DNA of 64,000 nt from Corallochytrium limacisporum. Taxonomy: Eukaryota > Opisthokonta. The stretch is from positions 46,750-110,749 of the forward strand of contig PDIP01000031.1 of the NCBI GenBank assembly GCA_002811645.1, written 5' to 3'. A model generated the notes under the pieces. That model was given only the letters and a program-made list of their open reading frames with translations, had not been told where the DNA came from and did not search any database. Positions within the stretch are counted from its first letter, which is position 1. Each line of letters opens with the position of its first letter. Of this stretch, positions 28,422 through 38,741 are shown in pieces. The position numbers and the translations under genes were made by a program.

Positions 28422-30905
28422 ATGAGCTTCAGCCAGTCACAACAGAGGCAGTTGATTCCTCGCATTCTCAGTGCCTATGAGAATATTCCGGGCGGACCGC
28501 CCCGTGACCCGGACATGGCTCTCGCTCTGACTGCGCAGGTAGTAGACCATTTGCGGAAGAGCTTCCCAGAATATGGGCGAAGGCCTCGTAAGCCCTTTGA
28601 GAACATGGTCAGCAGTACCATTGACCGTATGATTGGCATGAATGCCCTGGATGAACTGTTTGCAAATCTAAACGAGGGCATTGACGAAAACAACGATCCT
28701 GGGAGTGCCAGTGAAGACGACGAAACCGAAATCCGCGCCATGGAGGCTGCCACACCGAAGCACAATACTTTGAATCAGAGTCTGGCTAAGGCCTATGCGG
28801 CACAGAATGAACAGACACAGCGGCGACGGAAGCGACAACAGAAAGGTACAAACGCATTGCCGTCAAAGCGGTCCAGAAATGACCCGGATACCGCATCGTC
28901 AGGAGGACACGAGTATAACGCTTCGATACCGAAGGTAAGGCTTGGAGACCTGGGTGGCGTGGACGACTGCATTCAAGATATCCGGGAACTCATTGAGTAT
29001 CCTATGAGCCATCCGGAAATTTATGCACACTTGGGTGTGAGCCCACCACGGGGTGTACTGTTGCACGGACCACCGGGTTGTGGCAAAACCATGCTGGCAC
29101 ATGCAATAGCAGGGGAGTTGCAGGTGCCGCTGCTAAAGATTAGCGCTCCAGAGATTGTCAGCGGGATGTCTGGCGAGAGCGAGGCCAAGATTCGGTCGCT
29201 CTTCCAGCAGGCCCAGGAGGTGGCCCCATGCATCCTGTTCATTGACGAGATTGATGCTATAACCCCAAAGCGTGAAACCGCCGCTCGCGAAATGGAAAGG
29301 CGCATCGTTGCGCAGCTTTTGACTTGCATGGACACCCTCGGAGGCAACGACAACAACAAGAACGATGAAGATAGGGACCAGGACGGTAACCTGAGCATTG
29401 CCGAAACCACCTTGAAGCCGGTGATCTGCATTGGTGCAACCAACAGACCTGATTCCCTTGACCCAGCGCTCCGACGTGCGGGTCGGTTTGACCGCGAAAT
29501 TTCTCTCGGCATTCCGGATGAGAAGGCACGAGCGCGGATTTTGCAGGTCATCACCAAAGGCTTACGCCTCGATGGCGACTTCGACTACCTTTCTTTAGCT
29601 CGAAAGACGCCGGGCTTTGTTGGTGCGGATTTGAATGCGCTAGCCAAGGAGGCAGCTGTGCTGGCCATTAATCGCATTTTCGGTGACATCCTCAAGCGGG
29701 AAGACGAGGTTCCCAACAATGTTGACGATACGATGGCCGACAGCAATCAAATGAATGGCACCATGGACGTAGATGGGGCAGCCCAAGGTGTATCCCATGT
29801 CGGAGAATCGAACGCCGTGGGAGAGAGTGTGAGCAACACCAGTCGAGACAGCAATACGCGCAATGCGGCATCCGTACACCTACGTATGAATAAGGACCCA
29901 TTGCCCCCAGAGGTCTTGGCAAACCTGAGCATTACTATGCAGGACTTTGAAGCTGCGATCGACAAGGTACAGCCGAGCGCCCAGCGCGAAGGTTTTGCTA
30001 CGGCACCAAACGTCACATGGGAAGACGTTGGTGCCCTGGATCATGTGCGGGATGAGCTACGTTTTGCTGTGCTGGAACCAGTACGTCACCCCGAAAAATT
30101 TGAAGAAGCCGGCATCAGTGTACCACCTGGCATTCTACTCTACGGTCCACCCGGGTGTGGCAAAACTTTGCTCGCCAAAGCGGTCGCAGGGGAGACTGGC
30201 ATGAACTTTATCTCCATCAAGGGTCCCGAGCTGCTGAACAAATATGTGGGTGAAAGTGAGCGGGCTATCCGTCTAGTCTTCCAGCGTGCCCGTACCAGTG
30301 CGCCCTGCGTCATATTTTTCGACGAACTAGACAGTGTTTGTCCAAAGCGTGGCAGTAGCCAAGATTCCAACGTCACGGAACGGGTGGTCAACACTTTGCT
30401 CACTGAACTGGACGGTCTGGAGAGCCGCAAAGGTATTTTTGTCATTGCCGCCACGAATCGTCCGGACATCATCGATCCCGCTATGTTACGACCGGGTCGT
30501 CTAGATAAGCTCCTCTATGTGGCGCTGCCGACCAAGCAGGAGAGACTACACATATTTAAGACCCTCACCCGCAAGATTCCACTGGACCCAACTTGCAACA
30601 TGCAGGAGATTGCAGAAATGCCGGGGCTCACAGGCTACTCGGGCGCCGACTGCGCAGCTCTCGTCCGCGAGGCCGCCACCTTGGCCTTACGCGAATGTAT
30701 CGACCATGGTCTGCCCTCAGTGCTGGTACAGAAGAAGCACTTTCTGGCCGCAGTGCCAAAGGTCTTACCGTCCATCTCCGATCGCGACGAACGCATGTAC
30801 ATGCGCATGAGTCAGCGTCTGCGACGCGCCCGTGGCCATCTCGAACCCGAAGACGGCAGTGGAAGTGGCAAGGCTACCAATAATCCCGCACCTACCAATA
30901 CGTAA
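28422..30905 (+). CDS. NVL: NVL/Rix7 type II AAA ATPase of 60S ribosome assembly
   Basis: An 827-residue nuclear AAA ATPase that releases assembly factors from pre-60S particles. The N-terminal about 75 residues (LIPRILSAYEN...PFENMVSSTIDRM) match the NVL N-terminal domain. A bipartite nuclear/nucleolar signal is at about 134-152 (RRRKRQQKG...KRSR). D1 has Walker A GPPGCGKT (216-223), Walker B ILFIDEID (271-278) and the NVL-specific ISAPEIVSGMSGESE. D2 has Walker A GPPGCGKT (575-582), Walker B VIFFDELD (630-637), KYVGESE and RPGRLDKLLY. An acidic, Asn-rich insert of about 60 residues separates D1 and D2. Both ATPase sites look intact. Confidence 0.97.
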   Translation: MSFSQSQQRQLIPRILSAYENIPGGPPRDPDMALALTAQVVDHLRKSFPEYGRRPRKPFENMVSSTIDRMIGMNALDELFANLNEGIDENNDPGSASEDDETEIRAMEAATPKHNTLNQSLAKAYAAQNEQTQRRRKRQQKGTNALPSKRSRNDPDTASSGGHEYNASIPKVRLGDLGGVDDCIQDIRELIEYPMSHPEIYAHLGVSPPRGVLLHGPPGCGKTMLAHAIAGELQVPLLKISAPEIVSGMSGESEAKIRSLFQQAQEVAPCILFIDEIDAITPKRETAAREMERRIVAQLLTCMDTLGGNDNNKNDEDRDQDGNLSIAETTLKPVICIGATNRPDSLDPALRRAGRFDREISLGIPDEKARARILQVITKGLRLDGDFDYLSLARKTPGFVGADLNALAKEAAVLAINRIFGDILKREDEVPNNVDDTMADSNQMNGTMDVDGAAQGVSHVGESNAVGESVSNTSRDSNTRNAASVHLRMNKDPLPPEVLANLSITMQDFEAAIDKVQPSAQREGFATAPNVTWEDVGALDHVRDELRFAVLEPVRHPEKFEEAGISVPPGILLYGPPGCGKTLLAKAVAGETGMNFISIKGPELLNKYVGESERAIRLVFQRARTSAPCVIFFDELDSVCPKRGSSQDSNVTERVVNTLLTELDGLESRKGIFVIAATNRPDIIDPAMLRPGRLDKLLYVALPTKQERLHIFKTLTRKIPLDPTCNMQEIAEMPGLTGYSGADCAALVREAATLALRECIDHGLPSVLVQKKHFLAAVPKVLPSISDRDERMYMRMSQRLRRARGHLEPEDGSGSGKATNNPAPTNT

Positions 30906-33247
30906 ACCGATAGTATGTGTCCATTATGCTTCAGTGGACGAATCACTGATAGGAATATGGGCATGCAAACTACGCGCACGAAAGTGCCCTTGTGTTTGGC
31001 GTACTTGTCGTATCTGCATGCCTTTTGAGGCATCCTTATACAGGAGGAAGCGAAGCCGATGATGACCATGCTGTGCGAATGCGTCCTGAAGTGCGCAATA
31101 CGATCCAAATCTGCGATGGAGGCGCAAAGCTCGAAAGCGTCAGACGACGGACCTAGGATCTCCAGCACCGACTTGACTCCGGGGCAGTGTGTACGTCCGA
31201 ACTTCCCCACACTCCACCTGTCCCATCCTCGTCCCCTTGCCCACGCCCCCAATCCAACCTCCACTGTCGAAGTCCCTGTACGCCCCTCTCCGACCAAGCC
31301 AGCAGAAGCAGGAGGTGGCATGATCGCACACTCAGTGCTATCTTTCCCACTGGCGAGAGAAAATATAATACACTCACTATATAAAATGCCTGCTCTGGCT
31401 GCTTTCTTCCCAATGCAAGCAGGGGCCGCTGCTGCTTGTTTCCGGGTCCTTTCCTTTCGCGATTCATCATCCCGCTCTTTATTTGGCCATTCGCACCCAC
31501 CGCGTACGCCCTTCGCTGTAGGCTCTGTGCGAGTTTTGCGTGCAAAATCGTTACATTCTCCCCCCCCCCCCCCCCCCCCGGGGGGGCCTGTGTTTTTTTC
31601 TAAGTATTCGCCTTGCTACCGTACAGCCAGCCCGTCTATTTCCCCACCTATCGCTTGGAGTGGCAGACATACAGTACGGTGGTACCACACACGCCGGAGA
31701 GGTATCCGCGTTTGCCGCCGCTTCCAACATAGGCCAGGCTTTCAATATGACGGCAAGCGCCTCACGCACTGGGGCACACGCAGGAGACAGAGGCGATAGA
31801 AGGGGAACGGAGCGGCCAAAGGGACGGAAGGCAAAAGGAGGGCCAAGTCAAACGCAATCGGGTCCTGATGCGACTGTGCAGAAGAAACGGCGATGGTACC
31901 GGTACCAGCAGAGAAATAGCGCTGCCAAAAAACCCTTTTGCACACTCCCCTCCTCCCTTCCCCCGTGGCCCCTCTGCTTTTGGGCTCGCTGGTTTCTCCC
32001 TCTCTGGCCGTGTCCATCTCACTCTCTCGTGACCTTCATCGCAGGCGAAAACTCCGGTATTGCTGACTGACCCGGCTCCTCTTTGGACGCCCCTTCCTTC
32101 ACAACCAACCCCTCCCCTTCCGACCCTGGGCCCTGCTTCAAACTTCCGCGTAGCGAAAGGCCCAAAGGTGGAAGCCCTGCGTAGTGAAAGAATTGCGCAA
32201 TGGTCTCTCCCTGGGGGGGGGGGTGTGGGAGAGCCAGGCCACAGAAAGTGCCAGACGCAAAAAGCGACACGGGAAAAACCTACCCAAAAAAAAAAGAAGG
32301 AAGACCCGAGGGCGCCTTCCCAGAGCAAAAGGGGGAGAATCAAAAATTTTGGTGAGAAAGCTCTGGGCTCCCCGCTGTCGCGTAGAATTCCATACTCAGA
32401 GTAATGGAGACGTCGGTTCAGCTGACCCCCCCCCCCGGTGGAACGTTTGGGAGGTGGGTGCCTAGGCCAGTGGAGGCCTTGATTGATTTTCCTTGGCTTT
32501 TTTCATTTCTTTCACCTAAAACTTCCCCTGAAGCCCAGCTCCCCGCCCCGGGGGGAACCCCCCCTTCCCACCGCTGCCCCGGTGAGGGGGGACCCCTTCC
32601 GTGCCATACAGCAAAGGAAGGGAGCACGTCAGAGACACTGTGCAGTTCTGGCGCGGCACAATCGAAGGTCACAGTCCCACTAACAGGCCTTCACTTCCCT
32701 GATGGCAGCCCTTTTTCACTGCATGATTCTACGGGCCATGAAATTCAATGGGGACAGAACCGACCAAAGCCAGAACACCAAACGGGGACGGACGCACTGA
32801 AACGGAGCCTCATAACGGTCAGGGGGGGTCCCGCGGAGGTGTCCAGAATGACTGTGTTCCTTGTTGGCTATGTGAAGAACGGGTCTAGAAGTGGGCAATT
32901 AGAGTCTGATATCACTATTCACGTTCTTCGGGATCAGAATTCTTCCAGCGAGGTTCCTTTCGATCCATATAGCAACTCGACCAAAGGGGATTCTACGGCA
33001 CGGGAACGGTGATCCTGACCCCCAGGAGTCGATAGAATAGATCAAGGAAACCGGGTTAAGTACTTCAATATTGTTTTTTTCTGGCATAGTTGTTTACCAT
33101 ACTTCTGGAATTTTTGCTTTCAGACATTTCTAATCCGGCGGTGAAGGCTGTTATTCATTTTCCCTTCATCAGCGGGCAAATGGATTGATATCAAAAGAAG
33201 TAACGTAGAATATTTATTTTCAAGGCGGAAGATCCGATACAAGGAAC
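30906..33247. other. 2.3-kb gene-poor region rich in G and C homopolymers
   Basis: This separates NVL from the gamma-glutamyltransferase on the same strand. Runs include C20-G7 at 31560-31586, G11 at 32213-32223, a poly-A run near 32286, and C11 at 32426-32436. Frames of 170-246 codons occur but encode Pro/Arg/Ser-rich sequences that run through homopolymers and overlap others in several frames. I reject them as genes. A non-coding RNA or spliced exons remain possible. Confidence 0.5.
31560..31586. repeat. CnGn palindrome: C20 followed directly by G7
   Basis: Twenty C immediately followed by seven G. At least seven base pairs of pure GC can form with no loop sequence of another base, and on the minus strand the 20-G run could form a quadruplex. 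Intergenic. Confidence 0.85.
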
Positions 33248-35569
33248 ATGTCACCGGGTCGAACCCGCCGTGGCGAAGATGGTGACTTCTTTGATGACGA
33301 TCCTGGCCCACTACTAAATGAAACTGTGCGCCGACCCTACCATGACAACTTCGAGGATGAGGGATTCGACGGGGATGACCAAAATGGTATTCATCTGCAA
33401 ACTTTTTCCAATGGTTCACCGCGAGGCTCTGGGACTCTCCGCGGGTACCAAGGAGGATCGGGTACATCGCCGGTGACCACCGCAGCGGAGCACCCGGCCG
33501 CAGCTCTGCTATTCGACGATGAGACCCCTGGGTCATGGGTTGCAAAGAGATGGAAAGCTGTGGGTGTAGCAATCACAATTTCATTTCTGTTGGCAGCGCT
33601 GGCCACCGTCACAGCCCTTTTACTAGTATCCGAAAATCAGAGCAAGAACCGATACAACAACGGCATGGGCCCTCGCCCGTCCGCTGTTCAGAACGGCGAC
33701 GATGAGTCGTCGGATTTCCGTGACGCCCCGCGCCAAGGTTTCATCACACAGAAGTCCTATGGACAGAGTGCAGCGGCCACAGACGTACCGCAATGTAGTG
33801 AAATGGCTGCGAATATCATGCGCTGGTCCCACGGCAATGCGATCGATGCGGCGGTGACCGCGGCACTTTGTGTTGGTGGCATTAATGCCATGAGCAGTGG
33901 GATTGGGGGTGGTGGCTTCATGGTCGTGCGGACGGCCAAAGGTGAAGTGAAAGCAATTGATTTCCGCGAAACGGCTCCAGGAGCAGCCACTCAAGACATG
34001 TACGAGGGCAAACCCGAGGAAAGCAGAATAGGGGCCCGTGCCATGGGCGTCCCAGGTGAACTGGCTGGACTGCAAAAGGCGCATGACCACTACGGCCGTC
34101 TGAAATGGAAGGATGTCGTCATGCCGGTCGCGGATATGCTCGCCTCAGGATTTGTCATCGGAGAACGCCTGGGTACGGATTTGCTAAAGCATGAGGAGCG
34201 TATTGTCAAATCGGAAACACTGGCCGCCGTCTACGCCGTAAATTTGACCGCTGGTGACGAAGCATTCTCCGGCGACCAAGATTACGACGACAATAACGTC
34301 GACAAGAACCCTACAAGCGGTTCCACCGGTGGAGCGGGGGGAGGTTATTCACAGGGCTGTGGCGAGACGGGTTGCATCGGCTGGGATGGAAAGACGCGCA
34401 TGCGAACCTACCGCAAGGGAGAGGTTATTCGCTTGCCAACGTTGGCCAAGACCATGAAGATTATTGCGGAGAAGGGTGCCGATGCTTTCTACAAGGGTGA
34501 ACTCACTGACATTTTTGTGGAAGATGTGCAGAGGCTGGGTGGCATCATCACAAAACAGGATATGGCAGAATACAAGGCTCTGGTGAAGACGCCTTTGGAG
34601 AGCGAGTTCATGGGCTACCGCATCTGGACGTCACCACCTCCAGCAAGTGGTCCTGTTCTGCTTCACGCTCTTTCTATACTTGAGCAGTATGAAGAACTCC
34701 ACCCGGAGACTCTAGACGACGAGAACAGTGCCGCCTTTTTACATCCGGCGGTGGAAGCCCTAAAATTTTCCTACGCTCTGCGCACCAAGATTGCCGATCC
34801 GGACTTTGCAGACATAAAGGAAGTTATGCTCGAGGCGTCCAGTGCAGGCAGCGCAGTTGCCAAAGCTCGCAAGATTGAACCTAATCTCACCCACGAGCCG
34901 GAGTATTATGGCCCCCACTTTGACATGGAGGAGACCCCGGGTACGACGCACATGAGTATCGTTGGCCCAGATGGTGATGCCGTCAGTTTGACATCGACGG
35001 TCAATCTTATCTTTGGTGCTGGGGTCATGTCCCCAGGCCTCGGGGTGGTACTCAACAATGAAATGGATGACTTCAGCTCCCCCAACATTACCAACTACTT
35101 TGGTCTGCCGCCGTCGCCAGCAAATCACATCGCCCCTGGTAAGCGTCCGCTTTCGAGCAGCACTCCGGTTATCATTGAGGACAGCTCCAAAGAAGTCGTG
35201 CTCGTCCTCGGGGCCGCTGGCGGCACCAAGATCACCACTGGCGTCTACCAGGTGATTCTCCGTTGCCTAAAGTTCAAGCACAGCATCTTCAGCGCCATCG
35301 AAATGCCTCGCTTTCACCATCAGTTGGTACCGAACACAGTGACGGTGGAGTACGGTATGTTCCACGGCTTTGACGACCCTGACGATCCGGATCTCAACCT
35401 AAACGTTGACACCATTGATACACTGAGTGTGTTGCAGTCATACAACCACACTGTTGAGGTCCTGAAACCTGCGGGCTTCTTGTCTGTGATCCAAGGCGTG
35501 CAGCGACATAACGGCCGATGGTACGCGCACTCGGATGTTCGCAAGCACGGTCAAGCCGATGGATGGTGA
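33248..35569 (+). CDS. GGT1: Gamma-glutamyltransferase, type II membrane protein
   Basis: Splits and transfers the gamma-glutamyl group of glutathione and its conjugates; N-terminal nucleophile hydrolase. 773 residues, about 200 longer than the human protein. An acidic and Gly-rich cytosolic tail of about 100 residues leads to one membrane segment (about 105-128), placing the enzyme domain outside the cytosol or in the vacuole/lumen. Conserved features are SSGIGGGGFM, DFRETAP and GVPGELAG. The self-cleavage site is GTTHMS, with T566 aligned to the nucleophile. TSTVN, an NNEMDDFS motif and AAGGTKITTGV for the oxyanion region follow. About 40 extra residues lie at about 335-385, with Asp/Asn/Gly and two Cys. 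It converges on the RAP-like gene with 130 bp between stops. Confidence 0.95.
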   Translation: MSPGRTRRGEDGDFFDDDPGPLLNETVRRPYHDNFEDEGFDGDDQNGIHLQTFSNGSPRGSGTLRGYQGGSGTSPVTTAAEHPAAALLFDDETPGSWVAKRWKAVGVAITISFLLAALATVTALLLVSENQSKNRYNNGMGPRPSAVQNGDDESSDFRDAPRQGFITQKSYGQSAAATDVPQCSEMAANIMRWSHGNAIDAAVTAALCVGGINAMSSGIGGGGFMVVRTAKGEVKAIDFRETAPGAATQDMYEGKPEESRIGARAMGVPGELAGLQKAHDHYGRLKWKDVVMPVADMLASGFVIGERLGTDLLKHEERIVKSETLAAVYAVNLTAGDEAFSGDQDYDDNNVDKNPTSGSTGGAGGGYSQGCGETGCIGWDGKTRMRTYRKGEVIRLPTLAKTMKIIAEKGADAFYKGELTDIFVEDVQRLGGIITKQDMAEYKALVKTPLESEFMGYRIWTSPPPASGPVLLHALSILEQYEELHPETLDDENSAAFLHPAVEALKFSYALRTKIADPDFADIKEVMLEASSAGSAVAKARKIEPNLTHEPEYYGPHFDMEETPGTTHMSIVGPDGDAVSLTSTVNLIFGAGVMSPGLGVVLNNEMDDFSSPNITNYFGLPPSPANHIAPGKRPLSSSTPVIIEDSSKEVVLVLGAAGGTKITTGVYQVILRCLKFKHSIFSAIEMPRFHHQLVPNTVTVEYGMFHGFDDPDDPDLNLNVDTIDTLSVLQSYNHTVEVLKPAGFLSVIQGVQRHNGRWYAHSDVRKHGQADGW

Positions 35570-35645
35570 AGCAATAATTTCTTGTTTATTTCTCGTTTTG
35601 CGCTCGTCACAAAGACAAGCGAGAGCCTATCTCTATCTCCTTCTG

Positions 35646-35651
35646 AATAAA
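35646..35651 (+). terminator. Poly(A) signal AATAAA of the gamma-glutamyltransferase gene
   Basis: AATAAA lies about 77 bases past the stop codon on the coding strand and about 50 bases before the stop of the convergent gene. Assignment is by motif and position. Confidence 0.5.
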
Positions 35652-35699
35652 GAACAATTACATTTCAAAAGTTGCCGTGTGAACCTGAAAGCCACATGT

Positions 35700-38600
35700 T
35701 CACAGAGTCTTAGTCTTTCGTTTGTACTTTTTTTGGAAGTCATCCCAGCCCCGCTGGCTATACAGCGGACTCTCAAACGTCGGGTCGACCGCAGCCACCG
35801 ATGTGGACCGCATCAAACTCTCAAAGGTAGGTGTGGCGAAGAGACTTGGTCTAGTACGCAGTGACAGGTTGGTCGTACCACTCAAAAGGACAGCCATCAT
35901 CCGGTGCATATTCTGGCTGTCCCTCGGCGGCAGGATCATGATACTCCAATTCATGGCCATCAAATGCTTTACCTTGAGCAAGAAACGCAGATCGGGGCGG
36001 CCATGGTAGACAAGTATGGCCAGCTTCGACTCCTTCAATGCAGCGTCAACGATGTAGTAACCGGTGCTTCTGTCCTGCAGACGAAGGGCAAACTTCGCGT
36101 CCTCTGCGAAAAGATCCTCGAGCATACGTCCCATGTCATCTATGATCTCTTTGTGACGAGTGAGAGACAGGCTATTGGCTGATCCATGCGACATGGCGGA
36201 TGCTGCTACGGGGCTGATGCGTGTTTCCTTCCCTGGCCGGTAGGCCATAGCACCCAGCTGCTCAGCATATGCCTCATACTGCTCTGGTACCCACAGATCA
36301 CGAGCTTGCTGGGATCCTAAAGTAATGAACTTGGTTGCATTAACAATGTTCTGGTCGAAGAGGCGGGCAATTTCGGCATTGCCAAAGAGGTTCACATGGA
36401 TGTGAAGTTGGTGTAGGTCTTGATTGGTGAAGGCTGGAGTCATGTGGTCACAAATGACGTAGGGGCGGTGTTTTGCTACCCTGCTGGTGACAGCTCGCAG
36501 AGTCTCTGTGATACCGTTGACAGCCTGCATGCGTGCTGCTTCCTCGTTGCCCCGCAACACGGCACCAGCTCGCACAACACTTAGCAGTGCAGCAGTGCCG
36601 CGCGCCAGAGCTGCGGAGTGGGTCATGCTCGAATTGGCCAGTGCCAGCTTGACTGCGGTGGCTTCCGTGTTAGAGATTTCAGGGTGTTGTCCTCCTTCGG
36701 CCACGAAGAGTCTCTCCGAGAAGTGTAAAGCGGATGCCAGCACCGGATCTCGACGTGGGTACTCAAAGACCTGCGTTTCGAGATACTTCTTCAGTACGCC
36801 CCATTCCCTTGGGTAAAGTTCTTGCAGTCGTGGAGCCATATCACCCAAGGCACTAATATCACGAGACACCAACTTTGATAGAGTTGTCTTATTCACGACC
36901 AAGCGTCCGTGGCGGTCCTCATCCACAAGCTGCATCATAGCTTCCTGAGCCAAAGCCTGTGTTTTGCGTCCCGGCAGATCGATGGTCGCGCTTAGCAGTT
37001 CCAGTGCGTTGGAGGCAATATCCACATGACCATTTAGCCAGCGGTCAGCGAGGGCGTCAGCAACCTTTGTGACGCCCTGGGCATTGTCCAGGACGTGACC
37101 ACACGCGACAAAGAGCGAGAGAGATGCGTCAGCATACACAGTTTGCGGCAAACGTGCACTGACATGCCTCAGAGTTTCGTACGTCTTGGAGAGCAAACGG
37201 TACTGCTGGACTTGAACAGCCTTTTGCATACTGAGAAATGCCGTTAGATGGCACATTTGGGCTATGGACATTTGAGTCCACCATTGAAATCCGGCCTTAT
37301 CACTATTGGCGATCATGTCCCAAATGCTCGTGCTCACAGCTTGATGATCCATGATCCTCAAAAATGTGTCATGGCGATCCGGATACCGACATGCATGCAT
37401 GAATGAGCTCACCAACGCTCCGACCAGTGCAAAATCATTGTGTCTGGGCAAACGATTTAGAATCTCCGTCGCATACCAAAGCGTTGATCGTGCGGACACG
37501 TTGTCCTCAATGCAGAGGCCCACGATACCCAATTGGTACGCGCTCAAGAAGAAAATTTTCTGGTGGACTTCTTGAAGACAGGTAGATCGGAAAATGTCCG
37601 CGTCAGTCATGCCTGAAACCACTGAAAATCGAAAGGCAAGCACTATACTGTCCGCGTCCAGCTCGTGCAAATGAGGTCCCAATAACACTTTGAGATGATC
37701 CCGAAGTTCCATCCAGTAGCTCTCACGTTTGTACCAACTGTCATGTGAGACAGCCTGTTGGTTATAAAATCGTTGCATTAATTTTCGAGCGAACATGAGG
37801 GATGTGTCATGGTCCAGGAGACCTGCTTTCTTCAGGTCGGCTCCTGACTTTACTACGGCGCTGTAAGATCCATAGTCCAAAACGTCCTTGGACTGGCACA
37901 GCTCCCGGACCCAACCACGAGTCTCTCTCAGAGGATCTTCAAGGCTTTTAACTTTCTCAACGTCCAAAATGCGACCTACTTTGCTGTTTGCGCGCCGCGG
38001 GGTCTGGTACGGCAAATCAAAGATAGGATTCTCTTCTGCCGTCTGTCGGAGAACATTAATCATATCTTCAACGCAGTCTACCGTCATGGGTACTTTGATA
38101 GTTGATCCATAAGTCGTTTCAGGTACCTCGCGGCTTGTTTTATCTATCACACTTTCCAATTGGTCCTCATCGCTATTGCTCCGGTCGCGGGAGCACTCCA
38201 GGGCTTCCTCATTTCTCTGTGCCTGCATAGTTTCGGACGCCCTCATTGCCGCTGCAGTGGACTTGATGTTCTTGAGCTGAAATGTAGATAATTTGTCCTC
38301 TTTCCATTGTGGATATATACGTTGGGGTGTTTTCCCGGGATCCCTGTACACAACTTGACCGATGGCCGCAAAAACAGCCTTCGCAGGCCTGTTCGGTGTC
38401 CTTTGGGAGGTCAGATCTGTAAGCCACTGAGGTCGAGCTGCCACTGTCTCTTCAATTGCCCGCACTTCGAATCTAGTGTGTTGCATGTCTCTAACTCGAT
38501 GCCGTCTGGTGGGTCTCCGTTTCCACCGTGGCTTGAACGTTTGGCTAGGTACCGGTGCATCAATGGTTTCCGACAAGTTTGGTCTCCCAGCCAATCCCGG

Positions 38601-38741
38601 GAGTTCCGGCAGTGGCTGTGATTGTGACTTTCCCTCTAAATCTCTGATCTTGGGTGAGGAAGCAATCCCATACCTAGTCAATCTCAAGGGATTTGAAGCG
38701 GCCGATCTCTGGCCTGCTCGCAACAGTCGTAACGACAGCAT
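35700..38741 (-). CDS. Putative mitochondrial RAP-like (FASTK-like) protein
   Basis: A 1013-residue protein I cannot place with certainty. The N-terminus (MLSLRLLRAGQRSAASNPLR) is rich in Arg, Ser and Leu and free of acids, as in a mitochondrial targeting peptide. The middle (about 300-850) is helical, with repeat-like helical pairs resembling the helical-repeat arrays of FASTK or OPR proteins. Near the end, residues about 895-945 (an IVDAAL...KLAILVYHGRPDL...MNWSIMILPP stretch) resemble a RAP domain, with beta strands and a hydrophobic helix. FASTK family members handle mitochondrial RNA. The gene itself is secure: one 3-kb frame with consistent coding composition. The function is inference at moderate to low confidence. 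Confidence 0.8.
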   Translation of the reverse strand: MLSLRLLRAGQRSAASNPLRLTRYGIASSPKIRDLEGKSQSQPLPELPGLAGRPNLSETIDAPVPSQTFKPRWKRRPTRRHRVRDMQHTRFEVRAIEETVAARPQWLTDLTSQRTPNRPAKAVFAAIGQVVYRDPGKTPQRIYPQWKEDKLSTFQLKNIKSTAAAMRASETMQAQRNEEALECSRDRSNSDEDQLESVIDKTSREVPETTYGSTIKVPMTVDCVEDMINVLRQTAEENPIFDLPYQTPRRANSKVGRILDVEKVKSLEDPLRETRGWVRELCQSKDVLDYGSYSAVVKSGADLKKAGLLDHDTSLMFARKLMQRFYNQQAVSHDSWYKRESYWMELRDHLKVLLGPHLHELDADSIVLAFRFSVVSGMTDADIFRSTCLQEVHQKIFFLSAYQLGIVGLCIEDNVSARSTLWYATEILNRLPRHNDFALVGALVSSFMHACRYPDRHDTFLRIMDHQAVSTSIWDMIANSDKAGFQWWTQMSIAQMCHLTAFLSMQKAVQVQQYRLLSKTYETLRHVSARLPQTVYADASLSLFVACGHVLDNAQGVTKVADALADRWLNGHVDIASNALELLSATIDLPGRKTQALAQEAMMQLVDEDRHGRLVVNKTTLSKLVSRDISALGDMAPRLQELYPREWGVLKKYLETQVFEYPRRDPVLASALHFSERLFVAEGGQHPEISNTEATAVKLALANSSMTHSAALARGTAALLSVVRAGAVLRGNEEAARMQAVNGITETLRAVTSRVAKHRPYVICDHMTPAFTNQDLHQLHIHVNLFGNAEIARLFDQNIVNATKFITLGSQQARDLWVPEQYEAYAEQLGAMAYRPGKETRISPVAASAMSHGSANSLSLTRHKEIIDDMGRMLEDLFAEDAKFALRLQDRSTGYYIVDAALKESKLAILVYHGRPDLRFLLKVKHLMAMNWSIMILPPRDSQNMHRMMAVLLSGTTNLSLRTRPSLFATPTFESLMRSTSVAAVDPTFESPLYSQRGWDDFQKKYKRKTKTL

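Noticed and set aside
31059-31799. 246-codon plus-strand frame in the gene-poor region after NVL
   Set aside because: Pro/Ser/Arg-rich, reads through the C20G7 run, overlaps other frames of similar length and has no domain.
31762-32343. 193-codon minus-strand frame in the same region
   Set aside because: Low-complexity Gly/Ala/Pro-rich and overlaps plus-strand frames; no support.
32404-33012. 202-codon plus-strand frame upstream of gamma-glutamyltransferase
   Set aside because: Composition driven by C and G runs, no motif and no promoter-like spacing; likely chance.
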